Source: Nostoc sp. WHI
GTDB lineage: Bacteria; Cyanobacteriota; Cyanobacteriia; Cyanobacteriales; Nostocaceae
DNA: 64,000 nt
NCBI RefSeq assembly: GCF_015714725.1
Contig: NZ_WBKM01000219.1
Coordinates: 1 to 64,000, forward strand
Reading direction: 5' to 3'
A program made the position numbers and the translations under genes. This document shows, in pieces, positions 1 to 8,402 of the stretch (the stretch's first letter is position 1; each line of letters starts with the position of its first letter). The notes under the pieces were generated by a model. The model made no database searches and was not told the origin of the DNA. It worked only from the letters and a program-made list of their open reading frames with translations.

Positions 1-30
1 ATGCCCAATGCCCAATGCCCAATGCCCAAT
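1..30. repeat. Heptamer tandem repeat (ATGCCCA)n
   Basis: About four units of a 7-bp repeat lie directly behind the ruvB stop codon at the window edge. The same unit recurs at 21949-21980. It belongs to the short tandem repeat class typical of Nostoc-type genomes. The array is cut by the window edge, so its full length is unknown. Confidence 0.85.
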
Positions 31-39
31 TTACTTTCA

Positions 40-1140
40 TTACAATAATGACAACTGTTCATTAGGCGGCGTGAATCCCAAATGCTTATATGCTGCCTTA
101 GTTGCCATTCTGCCACGATGAGTTCTAGTTAAATAGCCAATCTGCATGAGGTAAGGTTCGTACACCTCTTCAATAGTTTGGGTATCTTCACCCGTGGCTG
201 CTGCCATTGTTTCCAACCCTACTGGCCCGCCATTAAATTGTTCAATTATCACACTTAGCATCTGGCGGTCTGTCCAATCTAAACCGCAGGGATCTACTTG
301 GAATAGTTGCAATGCTTCAGATGCAACGCTTTCATTAATCTCGCCAGTTATTTTTACTTCCGCATAATCACGGACTCGCCTAAGTAGCCTATTAGCAATA
401 CGTGGCGTTCCCCGTGAACGACGGGCAATTTCTGTGGCACCATCTTCTGTAACAGGGGTTTTGAGTAATTGCGCGGTTCGCAGTACAATTTTAGTCAGTT
501 CATCAACTTCGTAAAATCGTAATTTTTGAATTAAACCGAAGCGATCGCGCAGTGGTGAAGTTAAAGCACCCACACGGGTTGTAGCTCCCACTAGAGTAAA
601 CTTGGACAGAGGCAAACTTCTAATGCGAGCGCCAGAACCCTTACCAATAGTAATATCTAAGCGATAATCTTCCATTGCCGGATAGAGAATTTCCTCTGTC
701 ATCCGCGAGAGGCGATGAATTTCATCTACAAATAAAATATCCCCTGGCTTGAGGTTCACTAGTAGCCCGACAATATCTCGTGGACGTTCTAGGGCTGGCG
801 CACTGGTAATTTTGTAATTTACCCCCATTTCCGATGCTAAAATCATTGCCATTGTGGTTTTGCCCAATCCCGGCGGCCCATACAGCAGCAAGTGATCCAA
901 CACCTCACCACGAGACTTGGCTGCTTTGATGGCAATATCTAGCACATCCTTTAAATCTTTTTGCCCTATGTAATCGGCAAATCGCTGCGGTCGAATTCCC
1001 TCTTCCTGCTTATCTTGTTCATCAACAGCAGCTTCAGGTTGCAAAATATTGTCTGTGGATGGTGTCCTCGCCGACTCTCGAAGCTGCTTTGGTTCTCCGT
1101 TGGGTTCTGGAGGCTGTTTTTTCGAGGAGATTATCGCCAT
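40..1140 (-). CDS. ruvB: Holliday junction branch migration helicase RuvB
   Basis: RuvB is the AAA+ hexameric motor that drives branch migration at Holliday junctions with RuvA, before RuvC resolution, in the cytoplasm. The 366-residue protein has Walker A GPPGLGKT at 88-95, Walker B with Asp-Glu at 139-140, sensor 1 GATTR at 185-189 and the sensor-2 arginine region [10 protein letters not shown] near 246-255, followed by the winged-helix domain. The first ~48 residues are a polar, Gln/Glu-rich extension before the conserved [11 protein letters not shown]; such an extension is common in cyanobacterial RuvB. No ruvA or ruvC neighbour is visible, so it is probably transcribed alone. Confidence 0.97.
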   Translation of the reverse strand: MAIISSKKQPPEPNGEPKQLRESARTPSTDNILQPEAAVDEQDKQEEGIRPQRFADYIGQKDLKDVLDIAIKAAKSRGEVLDHLLLYGPPGLGKTTMAMILASEMGVNYKITSAPALERPRDIVGLLVNLKPGDILFVDEIHRLSRMTEEILYPAMEDYRLDITIGKGSGARIRSLPLSKFTLVGATTRVGALTSPLRDRFGLIQKLRFYEVDELTKIVLRTAQLLKTPVTEDGATEIARRSRGTPRIANRLLRRVRDYAEVKITGEINESVASEALQLFQVDPCGLDWTDRQMLSVIIEQFNGGPVGLETMAAATGEDTQTIEEVYEPYLMQIGYLTRTHRGRMATKAAYKHLGFTPPNEQLSLL

Positions 1141-1399
1141 AATTCAGCTATCTACTTTTAAGGGAACAGAATAATTCGTAATTTGTAATTAGGAGTGGGG
1201 AGGCAGAAGGAAAAAGAATAACCAATGCCCTTCAGGAGTGGTGAGTACCGAGTTGAGAATCTCACTTCTTCACTCAGTACTCGGAACTCGGAACTGTTTT
1301 TGCCCCATGAATAACGCCCGTGAAAATTTTCGTTTGAGAATACCCGCGCCAATTTAAAATTTAAATTCCGGTCAATTACCCAGGAGTACAAAAGTTATT

Positions 1400-2188
1400 A
1401 TGTTATCTAAAAGAATCTTACCGTGCTTAGATGTGAAGGCGGGACGGGTTGTAAAAGGAGTTAACTTTGTCAACCTCCAAGATGCAGGCGATCCGGTAGA
1501 ACTGGCCAAGGTTTACAATGAAGCCGGTGCTGATGAGTTAGTGTTTCTAGATATTACAGCTACTCATGAAGACCGAGCTACTATTTTAGATGTGGTCTAC
1601 CGAACTGCTGAACAGGTCTTTATTCCATTGACTGTGGGTGGTGGCATTCAATCCTTAGAAAATGTTAAAGCTTTGTTACGAGCCGGCGCAGATAAGGTTA
1701 GTATTAACTCTGCGGCAGTGCGGGAACCAGACTTGATTAATCGGGCTAGCGATCGCTTTGGTAATCAGTGCATAGTTGTTGCTATTGATACCAGACGCAG
1801 AATTAACCCGGAAAATCCAGGTTGGGATGTATATGTGCGGGGTGGCAGAGAAAATACAGGCTTAGATGCCCTACTGTGGGCACAAGAAGTTGAAAAACGG
1901 GGGGCCGGAGAACTGCTAGTTACAAGTATGGATGCTGATGGAACCCAAGCCGGGTATGACATCGAGATCACACGGGCAATTGCCGATGCTGTAGAAATTC
2001 CAGTCATTGCTTCTGGTGGTGCAGGTAATTGTGAACACATTTACACTGCCCTAACTGAAGGCAAAGCTGAAGCAGCATTACTGGCATCTCTGTTACATTA
2101 CGGACAATTAAGCGTAGCAGAAATCAAAAATTATTTGCGCGATCGCAATGTACCAGTCCGCTTGTCCTCCGAAACAGTTATTCATTAA
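1400..2188 (+). CDS. hisF: Imidazole glycerol phosphate synthase cyclase subunit HisF
   Basis: HisF is the cyclase half of IGP synthase. With HisH it converts PRFAR plus ammonia to imidazole glycerol phosphate and AICAR in histidine synthesis. The 262-residue sequence is a complete (beta/alpha)8 barrel: it opens with [19 protein letters not shown], carries the catalytic aspartates at 11 and 130 (AIDTRR), and has the phosphate-binding glycine loops VGGGI near 79-83 and ASGGAG near 204. Length is normal. No hisH lies beside it, which fits the scattered his genes of cyanobacteria. Confidence 0.97.
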   Translation: MLSKRILPCLDVKAGRVVKGVNFVNLQDAGDPVELAKVYNEAGADELVFLDITATHEDRATILDVVYRTAEQVFIPLTVGGGIQSLENVKALLRAGADKVSINSAAVREPDLINRASDRFGNQCIVVAIDTRRRINPENPGWDVYVRGGRENTGLDALLWAQEVEKRGAGELLVTSMDADGTQAGYDIEITRAIADAVEIPVIASGGAGNCEHIYTALTEGKAEAALLASLLHYGQLSVAEIKNYLRDRNVPVRLSSETVIH

Positions 2189-2276
2189 TTAATTAATGGC
2201 ATCTATCTTAGGTAAGACACACTTCCTTAAAAGGGTGTTAATATTATTTTACAAGTATTAATAAATATTAAAAAAT

Positions 2277-2468
2277 ATGTTACTTCCTATTTTACTTTTT
2301 GATGTAGCTTTAGTGGCGTGGTCACTGCACCTGATGGAAAGAGCCTATGAGAGTAAGGAATTTTCTCTAATGTTGGCTGGTACGTTGGTTGCTTTAGCTG
2401 CTGCTGCCATGCTGGTAGTTTACTTTTTGATGGGGCACTGTATGACTTATTTGTTAAAGGTGTCGTAG
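2277..2468 (+). CDS. Small two-helix membrane protein, unknown function
   Basis: This 63-residue ORF encodes two hydrophobic segments, roughly residues 2-18 and 31-52, separated by a short charged stretch (ERAYESKE). I do not recognise a family. It sits 88 bp after hisF on the same strand and ahead of a tRNA gene. The membrane-like composition and uninterrupted frame favour a real gene, but no clear Shine-Dalgarno sequence is seen. Confidence 0.5.
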   Translation: MLLPILLFDVALVAWSLHLMERAYESKEFSLMLAGTLVALAAAAMLVVYFLMGHCMTYLLKVS

Positions 2469-2565
2469 AGAGTGCTAAGTACTAGAGGAGATATTTAAAA
2501 TTTAGTTTCGATAAAAAGCTTGACAAAGTACCAATAATTAAGCGAATATATATAATGGATTTTAA

Positions 2566-2638
2566 GGGGTTATAGCGCAGTTGGTAGCGCACCTCAATGG
2601 CATTGAGGGGGTCAGCGGTTCGAATCCGCTTAGCTCCA
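2566..2638 (+). tRNA. trnA-GGC: tRNA-Ala (anticodon GGC)
   Basis: A full cloverleaf of 73 nt can be folded. The acceptor stem is GGGGTTA/TAGCTCC and contains the G3:U70 pair that is the alanine identity element. The D stem is GCGC, and the anticodon stem CCTCA/TGAGG encloses a loop with GGC. The T arm reads AGCGG-TTCGAAT-CCGCT. The discriminator is A, and CCA is not encoded (TT follows). A TATAAT box at 2551-2556 is a plausible -10 element. Confidence 0.96.
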
Positions 2639-2675
2639 TTTTTTACAATCTAACCCTCTCCATTAACCGATAGGG

Positions 2676-3854
2676 TTAGGAAAGTTTTTCAAAAGGTTTT
2701 ATTTGCTGTCTAACTAGCCAGTCTCGAAAGTTGGAATGATAGAGACTGTAATGGGTTTCTGAAGAGGTTTGTTGTTGCTGTAAGAACTCTAGCCAATTTT
2801 CTAAGACTTCCTCAACTTCATACTCATCAGTATTAAGAATACAAGCGATCGCTTCCACTGATATTGCTTTTTGCTGCTGTATTAAGACATTTAACACATC
2901 TATGCTATGTTCCGTTCCTTGTTCGAGTGGAATCATTTTGTGTAAATGCTGCTGATAATATGCTTCTAAAGCTGGGGGGAGTTGATTGTATTGCAATGGT
3001 TCCGGGTAGAAATTTTCTACGATCGCACTTATTATTTGACTGAGATACATAAAATTATTTTCGCTCAAAGTGGTAAGGCGATCGCAGAATTCTTGCTCCT
3101 TAATCTGGTGATTACTCAACCAAGATTTAAGATCCTCCCTTAACAAGGGGGAAATATTGCCCCCCTTTTGAAGGGGGGTTGGGGGGATCTCTTGAAGGGT
3201 TAGGTAACTTTGAATATATGCTTGAATATCTTGGCGACTTTCTTCTGGATAATCTGCTAAATCAAGACTTTGCGACGGCGTTTCAATTAATAAACCCGAT
3301 TTCTCGCGCAAAAAAGGTCTACGAGTGAGGAGAAAATAGACCCCATCCGGGAGATAGCGGGGGAGATAAAACAGATTTGTACCAGGTGGTTGGCTGTTGC
3401 AGTCAATGCAATTTAACCCATCAATGGCAATTATCAGTTTTTGATGAGGTTCTAACTCATCACTGATTTGCTGGAGAAGACTAGAGAAAAACCAACTTCC
3501 CTCAGTGGCGTTATCAGGGAGGGAGGTGTAATTAAGCGAGTATTGATTAATGAGTTGCGTGCAGATATTTATGAGAAATTCGTCAGCATGATTTTTACCC
3601 TCAAGTTCGGCATTGTAATAAATAACTTGAGGATTGTTTGTCACATATTTGGCGAGGATGGCACTTTTCCCGCTACCGGGTGCGCCAATGATGGTGAAGT
3701 AACCCTGCTTATGGCGGTGGAGAAAGTTGTTAATAGCGGTGAAAACAAATTCACGACCGACAAAGTTTTGGCTTTTTTCTTGAATGATTTGCTCAAACTC
3801 CGTGGGATGTCCTCTGGAATTGATTGCAGTGGGTGGTCTGGGTGGTAAGTTCAT
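2676..3854 (-). CDS. STAND-type P-loop NTPase without sensor domain
   Basis: The 392-residue protein has FVGREFVF at 31-38, Walker A GAPGSGKS at 57-64, a Walker B-like strand IIAIDGLN at 141-148, and the LLTRRPF motif that in STAND NTPases follows sensor 1. It resembles residues ~165-520 of the NTPase at 6837-8402 almost throughout (QGYFT/SGYFT, DIQAYI/DIQEYI, ENNFMYL in both). It ends after the helical domain, with no WD40 or TPR repeats and no N-terminal effector region. About 20 residues (PTPLQKGG...SPLLRE) come from a dispersed DNA repeat (3130-3190) absent from the paralogue. It is divergent from the Uma2 gene, with 45 bp between the starts. Role in signalling or conflict is inference only. 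Confidence 0.85.
   Translation of the reverse strand: MNLPPRPPTAINSRGHPTEFEQIIQEKSQNFVGREFVFTAINNFLHRHKQGYFTIIGAPGSGKSAILAKYVTNNPQVIYYNAELEGKNHADEFLINICTQLINQYSLNYTSLPDNATEGSWFFSSLLQQISDELEPHQKLIIAIDGLNCIDCNSQPPGTNLFYLPRYLPDGVYFLLTRRPFLREKSGLLIETPSQSLDLADYPEESRQDIQAYIQSYLTLQEIPPTPLQKGGNISPLLREDLKSWLSNHQIKEQEFCDRLTTLSENNFMYLSQIISAIVENFYPEPLQYNQLPPALEAYYQQHLHKMIPLEQGTEHSIDVLNVLIQQQKAISVEAIACILNTDEYEVEEVLENWLEFLQQQQTSSETHYSLYHSNFRDWLVRQQIKPFEKLS
3130..3190. repeat. Dispersed palindromic repeat inside a coding region
   Basis: This 61-bp G/C-run element is bounded by AGATCC and GGATCT and holds CCCCCCTTTTGAAGGGGGG. It resembles the dispersed purine-rich palindromes common between genes in filamentous cyanobacteria. 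Here it lies in frame in the NTPase gene and adds about 20 residues that the paralogous NTPase lacks at the aligned position. Confidence 0.75.
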
Positions 3855-3899
3855 AATTGTGAGGAATAATTAAAAGATGAGGCAACAGTAGAGGTGATC

Positions 3900-4463
3900 A
3901 TGACTGTACAATTGCTAAGACGAAAATTCACAATTGAGCAATATCATAAGATGGTTGAGTCGGCGATTCTCACAGAGGATGACCGGGTGGAATTGATTCG
4001 GGGAGAGATTATTGATATGTCGCCTATTGGAACAAAACACGCTGCTTGTGTAAATCGACTTGTTAATCTGTTGATTCTGCTGTTGGGTAAACACGTTATA
4101 CTTGCTGCTCAAAATCCGGTCGCGTTGAACAATAACTCAGAACCTCAGCCAGATGTAGCATTACTTAAGCCCCGTGATGATTTCTACGCCACTGCACACC
4201 CCCAACCACAAGATATTTTTTTACTAATTGAAGTTTCTGATTCGACTATCGTGTATGACCGGGAAGTGAAAATTCCTTTATATGCAGAAGCAAACATAAT
4301 TGAAGTTTGGTTAGTAAATATTAACGAGCAAATTGTGGAAGTTTATCAACAACCAACAGCCGCAGGATATCAGTTGATGCAAAAGTTTACTAGCGGTCAA
4401 AGTTTATCAATTAAAGCTTTCCCTAATGTAAACATTACCGTCAATGAAATCTTTGGCAGATAA
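3900..4463 (+). CDS. Uma2 family putative restriction-endonuclease-fold protein
   Basis: The Uma2 (DUF820) family has a PD-(D/E)XK nuclease fold, is hugely expanded in cyanobacteria, and has no established substrate. Visible motifs, numbered from the ATG start, are the acidic VELIRGEI (Glu36), PQPDVALL (Asp85), LLIEVSDST (Glu111) and YDREVKIPLY (Asp120, Lys124), which match the usual active-site set. I start at ATG 3900, six bases inside a longer frame with GTG at 3894, because GAGGTG at 3891-3896 then serves as ribosome binding site. The gene lies convergent to the WD40 gene and divergent from an NTPase gene. The product is about 187 residues. Confidence 0.9.
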   Translation: MTVQLLRRKFTIEQYHKMVESAILTEDDRVELIRGEIIDMSPIGTKHAACVNRLVNLLILLLGKHVILAAQNPVALNNNSEPQPDVALLKPRDDFYATAHPQPQDIFLLIEVSDSTIVYDREVKIPLYAEANIIEVWLVNINEQIVEVYQQPTAAGYQLMQKFTSGQSLSIKAFPNVNITVNEIFGR

Positions 4464-4476
4464 AATTACTTCCTTT

Positions 4477-5157
4477 TCATTTTCCTTTCATTTCCTCAAG
4501 ACGCAAAAAATGCACTCTACCTGAAGCATCTCCTGCTACGATTGTCGTACCATCTGGAGCAACTGCACAGCAATAAATGAGACTATCCCCAGTGAAAGTT
4601 GTAATAACTTCTCCAGTTGCCAAATTCCAGACTTTGAGGGTGTTATCATCGGATGCAGAAATCACCTGTTGCCCATTGGGAGTGACGGCGACGGCATTTA
4701 CCGAGGAATTATGATCATTGAGGGTGAATAGTTCCTCCCCTATTGCTAGATTCCAGACTTTGAGGGTGTTGTCATCGGATGCAGAAATCACCTGTCGCCC
4801 ATTGGGGGTGACGGCGACGGCATTTACCGAGGAATTATGATCATTGAGGGTGAATAGTTCCTCCCCTATTGCTAGATTCCAGACTTTGAGGGTGTTGTCA
4901 TCGGATGCAGAAATCACCTGTCGCCCATTGGGGGTGACGGCGACGGCATTTACCGAGGAATTATGACCATTGAGGGTAAATAGTTCCTCCCCTGTTGCTA
5001 GATTCCAGACTTTGAGGGTGTTGTCATCGGATGCAGAAATTACCTGTTGTCCATTGGGGGTGACGGCGACGGCATTTACCGAGGAATTATGACCATTGAG
5101 GGTAAATAGTTCCTCCCCTGTTGCTAGATTCCAGACTTTGAGGGTGTTGTCTGTCAT
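4477..5157 (-). pseudogene. Detached C-terminal part of a WD40-repeat protein
   Basis: This 226-codon frame holds four near-identical 42-residue WD40 blades (GHNSSVNAVAVTP...ISASDDNTLKVWNLA) and one degenerate last blade ending in RVHFLRLEEMKGK. It is out of frame with the upstream WD40 ORF because of a tandem TGTC duplication at 5148-5155. Every other copy of the 126-bp unit has TGTC once. Removing one copy joins the two ORFs into one protein of about 784 residues. Its internal ATG (MTDNTLKVW) lies in the middle of a blade and looks fortuitous. It is either a broken tail or, less likely, a phase-variable one. A sequencing error cannot be excluded. Confidence 0.8.
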
Positions 5158-5253
5158 CGGATGCAGAAATTACCTGTTGTCCATTGAGAGTAACAGTAAC
5201 TGCTTTGACCCAGTTACTATGACCCTTGAGGGGGAGTTTTTCCTCCCTAGTCT
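4624..5253 (-). repeat. 126-bp tandem repeat encoding WD40 blades
   Basis: The same motif (ATTCCAGACTTTGAG on the plus strand) starts at 4624, 4750, 4876, 5002 and 5128, an exact 126-bp period (42 codons). The first four copies are nearly identical in DNA, unlike the more diverged blades in 5260-6380, so they look like a recent expansion. The fifth copy carries the 4-bp duplication. Confidence 0.93.
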
Positions 5254-6835
5254 CCAAACTCCAGACTTTCAAGGTTTCGTCAGAAGATGCAGAAATTACC
5301 TGTTTACCATTGGGAGTAACGGTAACTGCTTGGAGCGAATGATTATGACCCTTGAGGGTGAATAGTTCTTTCCCAGTCTCCAAACTCCAAACTTTTAAAG
5401 TGCGGTCGCGGGATGCGGAAATCACCTGTTTAGAATTTTGAGTAACAGCAACTGCATTTACCGAGTGACTATGACCCTTGAGGGTGAGTTGTTCTTCCCC
5501 AGTTTCCAAACTCCAAACTTTTAAAGTGCAGTCACGAGATGCAGAAATTATCTGTTTACCATTGGGAGTAACAGCAACTGCTTTTACCGAGTTACTATGA
5601 CCTTTGAAGGTGAATTTCTCATCTCTAGTTTCCAAACTCCAAACTTTTAGGGTACGCTCATCAGATGCAGAAATTAAATGTTTGCTATTAGGGGTAATAA
5701 CGATTGCATTTACGGAATCACTATGACCAGTGAGAGTAAATTGTTCCTCCCTAGTATCCAAACTCCAGACTTTTAAAGTTTCATCAGAAGATGCAGAAAT
5801 CAACTGTTGACCATTAGGTGTGATGGCAACTGCATTTACCGAGTGACTATGACCTTTGAGAGTAAACAATTCCTCTCCAATCTCCAAACTCCAGACTTTT
5901 AAAGTTTCATCAGATGAAGCAGAAATTAACTGTTGACCGTTAGGGGTAACTGCAACGGCATTTACCGGGTGACTATGACCCTTGAGAGTGAACAATTCCT
6001 CTCCAATCTCTAAACTCCAGACTTTCAAGGTGCAATCAGATGAAGCAGAAATTAACTGTTGACCATTAGGTGTGACGGCGACTGCGTTGATAGAATGACT
6101 ATGACCTGTGAGAGTGAACAATTCCTTCCCCGTCTCCAAACTCCAAACTTTCAAAGTGCAATCAGATGAAGCAGAAATCAACTGTTGACTATTAGGGGTA
6201 ACTGCAACGGCATTTACCGAGAAGTTATGACCCTTAAGAGTGAACAGTTCTTCTCCAGTTTCCAAATTCCAGATTTTGAGGGTTTTATCATCGGATACAG
6301 AAATCACTTGTTGCCCATTGGGGGTGACGGCGACGGCATTTACCCAGGAAGTATGACCATTGAGGGTGCGAAGTAAGCGCCCCCCTGGTGGCGTTAAGCT
6401 AAGAGTCAAAGGACACAGCCAAGGGGTAGTTTTCTTTTGCTTTATTTTTGCCAGTAATTCCTGAATTTCCTCTGGCATTTTCTGATTTAGTAACCGTCCG
6501 TGCAATTGACTCGCTAATTGCCGCTTATCCACGACTAAAATATGCGCTGACAGTCTCAATGCACCTTGAATCAATTCCAGACTTGTGCCTTTTTTAAAGT
6601 TGTATTCTGAGTTATTAGACATCTCCCTATGATCAATCAAATCATAATCTTCAATTAGCGGCTGTACCCCAAACTCAGGATGGTTAATCTTGGCAGTGAT
6701 GAAATCAAAATCAGTCAGGGTTTGGTAATACTCCTCTAAATTTCCCGACTTCACCAAGCTTGGCGCTAAACTACCCAAATAAGCACGTTGAAAAGCAGGA
6801 CTTTGTAACGCTAATTTGTCAGCAAATTCTCCCAT
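5087..6835 (-). CDS. WD40-repeat protein, frameshifted in blade 10
   Basis: Residues 1-~155 are a non-repeat region with motifs typical of cyanobacterial STAND/WD40 proteins (FGVQPLIEDYDL, RLSAHILVVDKRQLASQLHGRLL, TLSLTPPGG). About ten WD40 blades of 42 residues follow (GHxxxVNAVAVTPNGxxxISASxDxTLKVWSLETGEE). The frame leaves the repeat pattern after ISASDD and ends 21 residues later, because of the TGTC duplication at 5148-5155. The ATG lies one base after the TGA of the STAND NTPase gene upstream, so translation is probably coupled. In related genomes such a region is often fused to the NTPase (family knowledge), so the pair may be a split STAND-WD40 receptor. Confidence 0.85.
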   Translation of the reverse strand: MGEFADKLALQSPAFQRAYLGSLAPSLVKSGNLEEYYQTLTDFDFITAKINHPEFGVQPLIEDYDLIDHREMSNNSEYNFKKGTSLELIQGALRLSAHILVVDKRQLASQLHGRLLNQKMPEEIQELLAKIKQKKTTPWLCPLTLSLTPPGGRLLRTLNGHTSWVNAVAVTPNGQQVISVSDDKTLKIWNLETGEELFTLKGHNFSVNAVAVTPNSQQLISASSDCTLKVWSLETGKELFTLTGHSHSINAVAVTPNGQQLISASSDCTLKVWSLEIGEELFTLKGHSHPVNAVAVTPNGQQLISASSDETLKVWSLEIGEELFTLKGHSHSVNAVAITPNGQQLISASSDETLKVWSLDTREEQFTLTGHSDSVNAIVITPNSKHLISASDERTLKVWSLETRDEKFTFKGHSNSVKAVAVTPNGKQIISASRDCTLKVWSLETGEEQLTLKGHSHSVNAVAVTQNSKQVISASRDRTLKVWSLETGKELFTLKGHNHSLQAVTVTPNGKQVISASSDETLKVWSLETREEKLPLKGHSNWVKAVTVTLNGQQVISASDDRQHPQSLESSNRGGTIYPQWS

Positions 6836-6836
6836 T

Positions 6837-8402
6837 TCACGCCATCTTCTTTATAAGGTAGTCTGCAATGCGTTGATTAACCTCTTGAAATAGGTTCCGT
6901 TTGGAATCTAAAACCCGTTTTGCTTTCAAAAAGTCCAAAAAACTTGCATGATAGATGCTGTGGCAGATTTCTCCTTTTATATCCTGCTTCTTCAAATATT
7001 CAACCCACTCTTCTAAAACTAATTGCACATCATATTCCTCTTGTTTGGCAATATCCGCTATCATCTCACAAGTAATTGGTGTGCCAATCTCCACTAAAAT
7101 AAACAGGATAAATACTTTTTCTTCTTGGGGCTTTGCATCCATCCCCATACGTACCCAATGAACTTGATAATAATCCTTTAGACCATCGGGTAATTGCTTT
7201 AAACTCAGGTCATTATAGTCACCTTTAGCAATTCCTGGCAAAATATAACGCAGGTACATGAAATTATTTTCACTCTTAATTGCTACCTGCTCAACAAAAT
7301 CATTATCAGAAATATTGCGGTCTTGAATCCATTGTCTAAGTGCCTTCTTATAGTCTTCATCGGCATTCAAAAAGAACCGAATATACTCCTGAATGTCTTC
7401 ACGACTCAAATCAACATACTTAGTTGCGCTTAAATCTAGCTCATCGACAGGGACATCTGGTGCAGACAAGCGTTTTTTATCTATGGTATATGGTCGTCTA
7501 GTCAGCAGAAAATAAACACGTTCAGGAAGCGACGGCGGTAAATCTAAAAGATTCCCCCCTGTTTCTTGTTCGACTTCATCCAGCGCATCAACCACAATTA
7601 CCAGGCGATCGCCAGCAGTCAGTTTTCTGCTAACCTGTTCTAATAAATCTGCTAAATTAGCCTTCTGGGCATTCTGCAACTGGTAACGCTTAATTAATTG
7701 TTTGCGAATACTTTCAAGAAATAGCTCCGGTCGATTGCGACCATCGGAGCGAATATTAAAATAGCATGGTGATTTATTGTCCCAGACGTATTTAGCAGCA
7801 ATGGTACTCTTCCCCATCCCCGCATCACCCACTACTGTAAAATAACCACTGCGATTTTTATCGCAAAATTGCTTAAATGCGTCAAATACAAACTGACGAC
7901 CACAAAATGAGCGAATTTTCTCTTTAATTAATGACTTAAATTCTGCTGAGTACTCGTCTAAATTCCATTCTGGAAAAGGTTCAAACTCGATTGATTTACT
8001 TCTTTTAGCAACCTTAATAAATATTTCCCCAAAGTCTTCTAATTGCGATCGCAGATCAATTCTCATCAATCGGATATCATATTCTGAATCCTTCCCCTGC
8101 AAAAACTTTTCTACTTCCTTGTAGAAACCCAAGGGATTATTTGAAGTATAAGCACTCCAAAAAGCATTTTTAATTTCTCTTTCTCGAAAAAGATTCAGCA
8201 GTACTTCCTGCTTATCCACACCATACTCAATTAAAGAATAAACATAAACACCATCAACATCTTTAGGTGGTTGTACTGGGTCAAAATTGAATTGTTTTAA
8301 GGTTCTAACTACAGTTTCATTGCGTTGAACTTGATTAATAACTAGAGAAGCCGCAGGTTTAGCAATACTTTTAAGTGCATTAACTACAGGGTCAATATTC
8401 AT
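6837..8402 (-). CDS. STAND NTPase with N-terminal effector-like region
   Basis: The 521-residue protein has an uncharacterised ~150-residue N-terminal region (helical start to ~35, then a mixed region with YSLIEYGVDKQEVLLNLFRER and FLQGKDSEYDIRLMRIDLRSQL). Next come FCGRQFVFDAF at 167-177, Walker A GDAGMGKS at 192-199, Walker B LVIVVDALDE at 267-276 and TRRP at 301-304, then a helical region. This is a NACHT/STAND layout in which the WD40 sensor is encoded by the next gene (stop TGA, one base, ATG). Such NTPases act as ligand-triggered switches in signalling, programmed cell death or phage defence; which applies here is not visible. Confidence 0.88.
   Translation of the reverse strand: MNIDPVVNALKSIAKPAASLVINQVQRNETVVRTLKQFNFDPVQPPKDVDGVYVYSLIEYGVDKQEVLLNLFREREIKNAFWSAYTSNNPLGFYKEVEKFLQGKDSEYDIRLMRIDLRSQLEDFGEIFIKVAKRSKSIEFEPFPEWNLDEYSAEFKSLIKEKIRSFCGRQFVFDAFKQFCDKNRSGYFTVVGDAGMGKSTIAAKYVWDNKSPCYFNIRSDGRNRPELFLESIRKQLIKRYQLQNAQKANLADLLEQVSRKLTAGDRLVIVVDALDEVEQETGGNLLDLPPSLPERVYFLLTRRPYTIDKKRLSAPDVPVDELDLSATKYVDLSREDIQEYIRFFLNADEDYKKALRQWIQDRNISDNDFVEQVAIKSENNFMYLRYILPGIAKGDYNDLSLKQLPDGLKDYYQVHWVRMGMDAKPQEEKVFILFILVEIGTPITCEMIADIAKQEEYDVQLVLEEWVEYLKKQDIKGEICHSIYHASFLDFLKAKRVLDSKRNLFQEVNQRIADYLIKKMA

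Noticed and set aside
1158-1391. 77-codon minus-strand ORF between ruvB and hisF
   Set aside because: It is composed of repeat-like GAACTCGG/ACTCAGTAC DNA and shows no protein family pattern.
2520-2556. TTGACA (2520) with TATAAT (2551) as a tRNA-Ala promoter
   Set aside because: The spacing is 25 bp, too long for a standard sigma-70 promoter; only the -10 box is kept as plausible.
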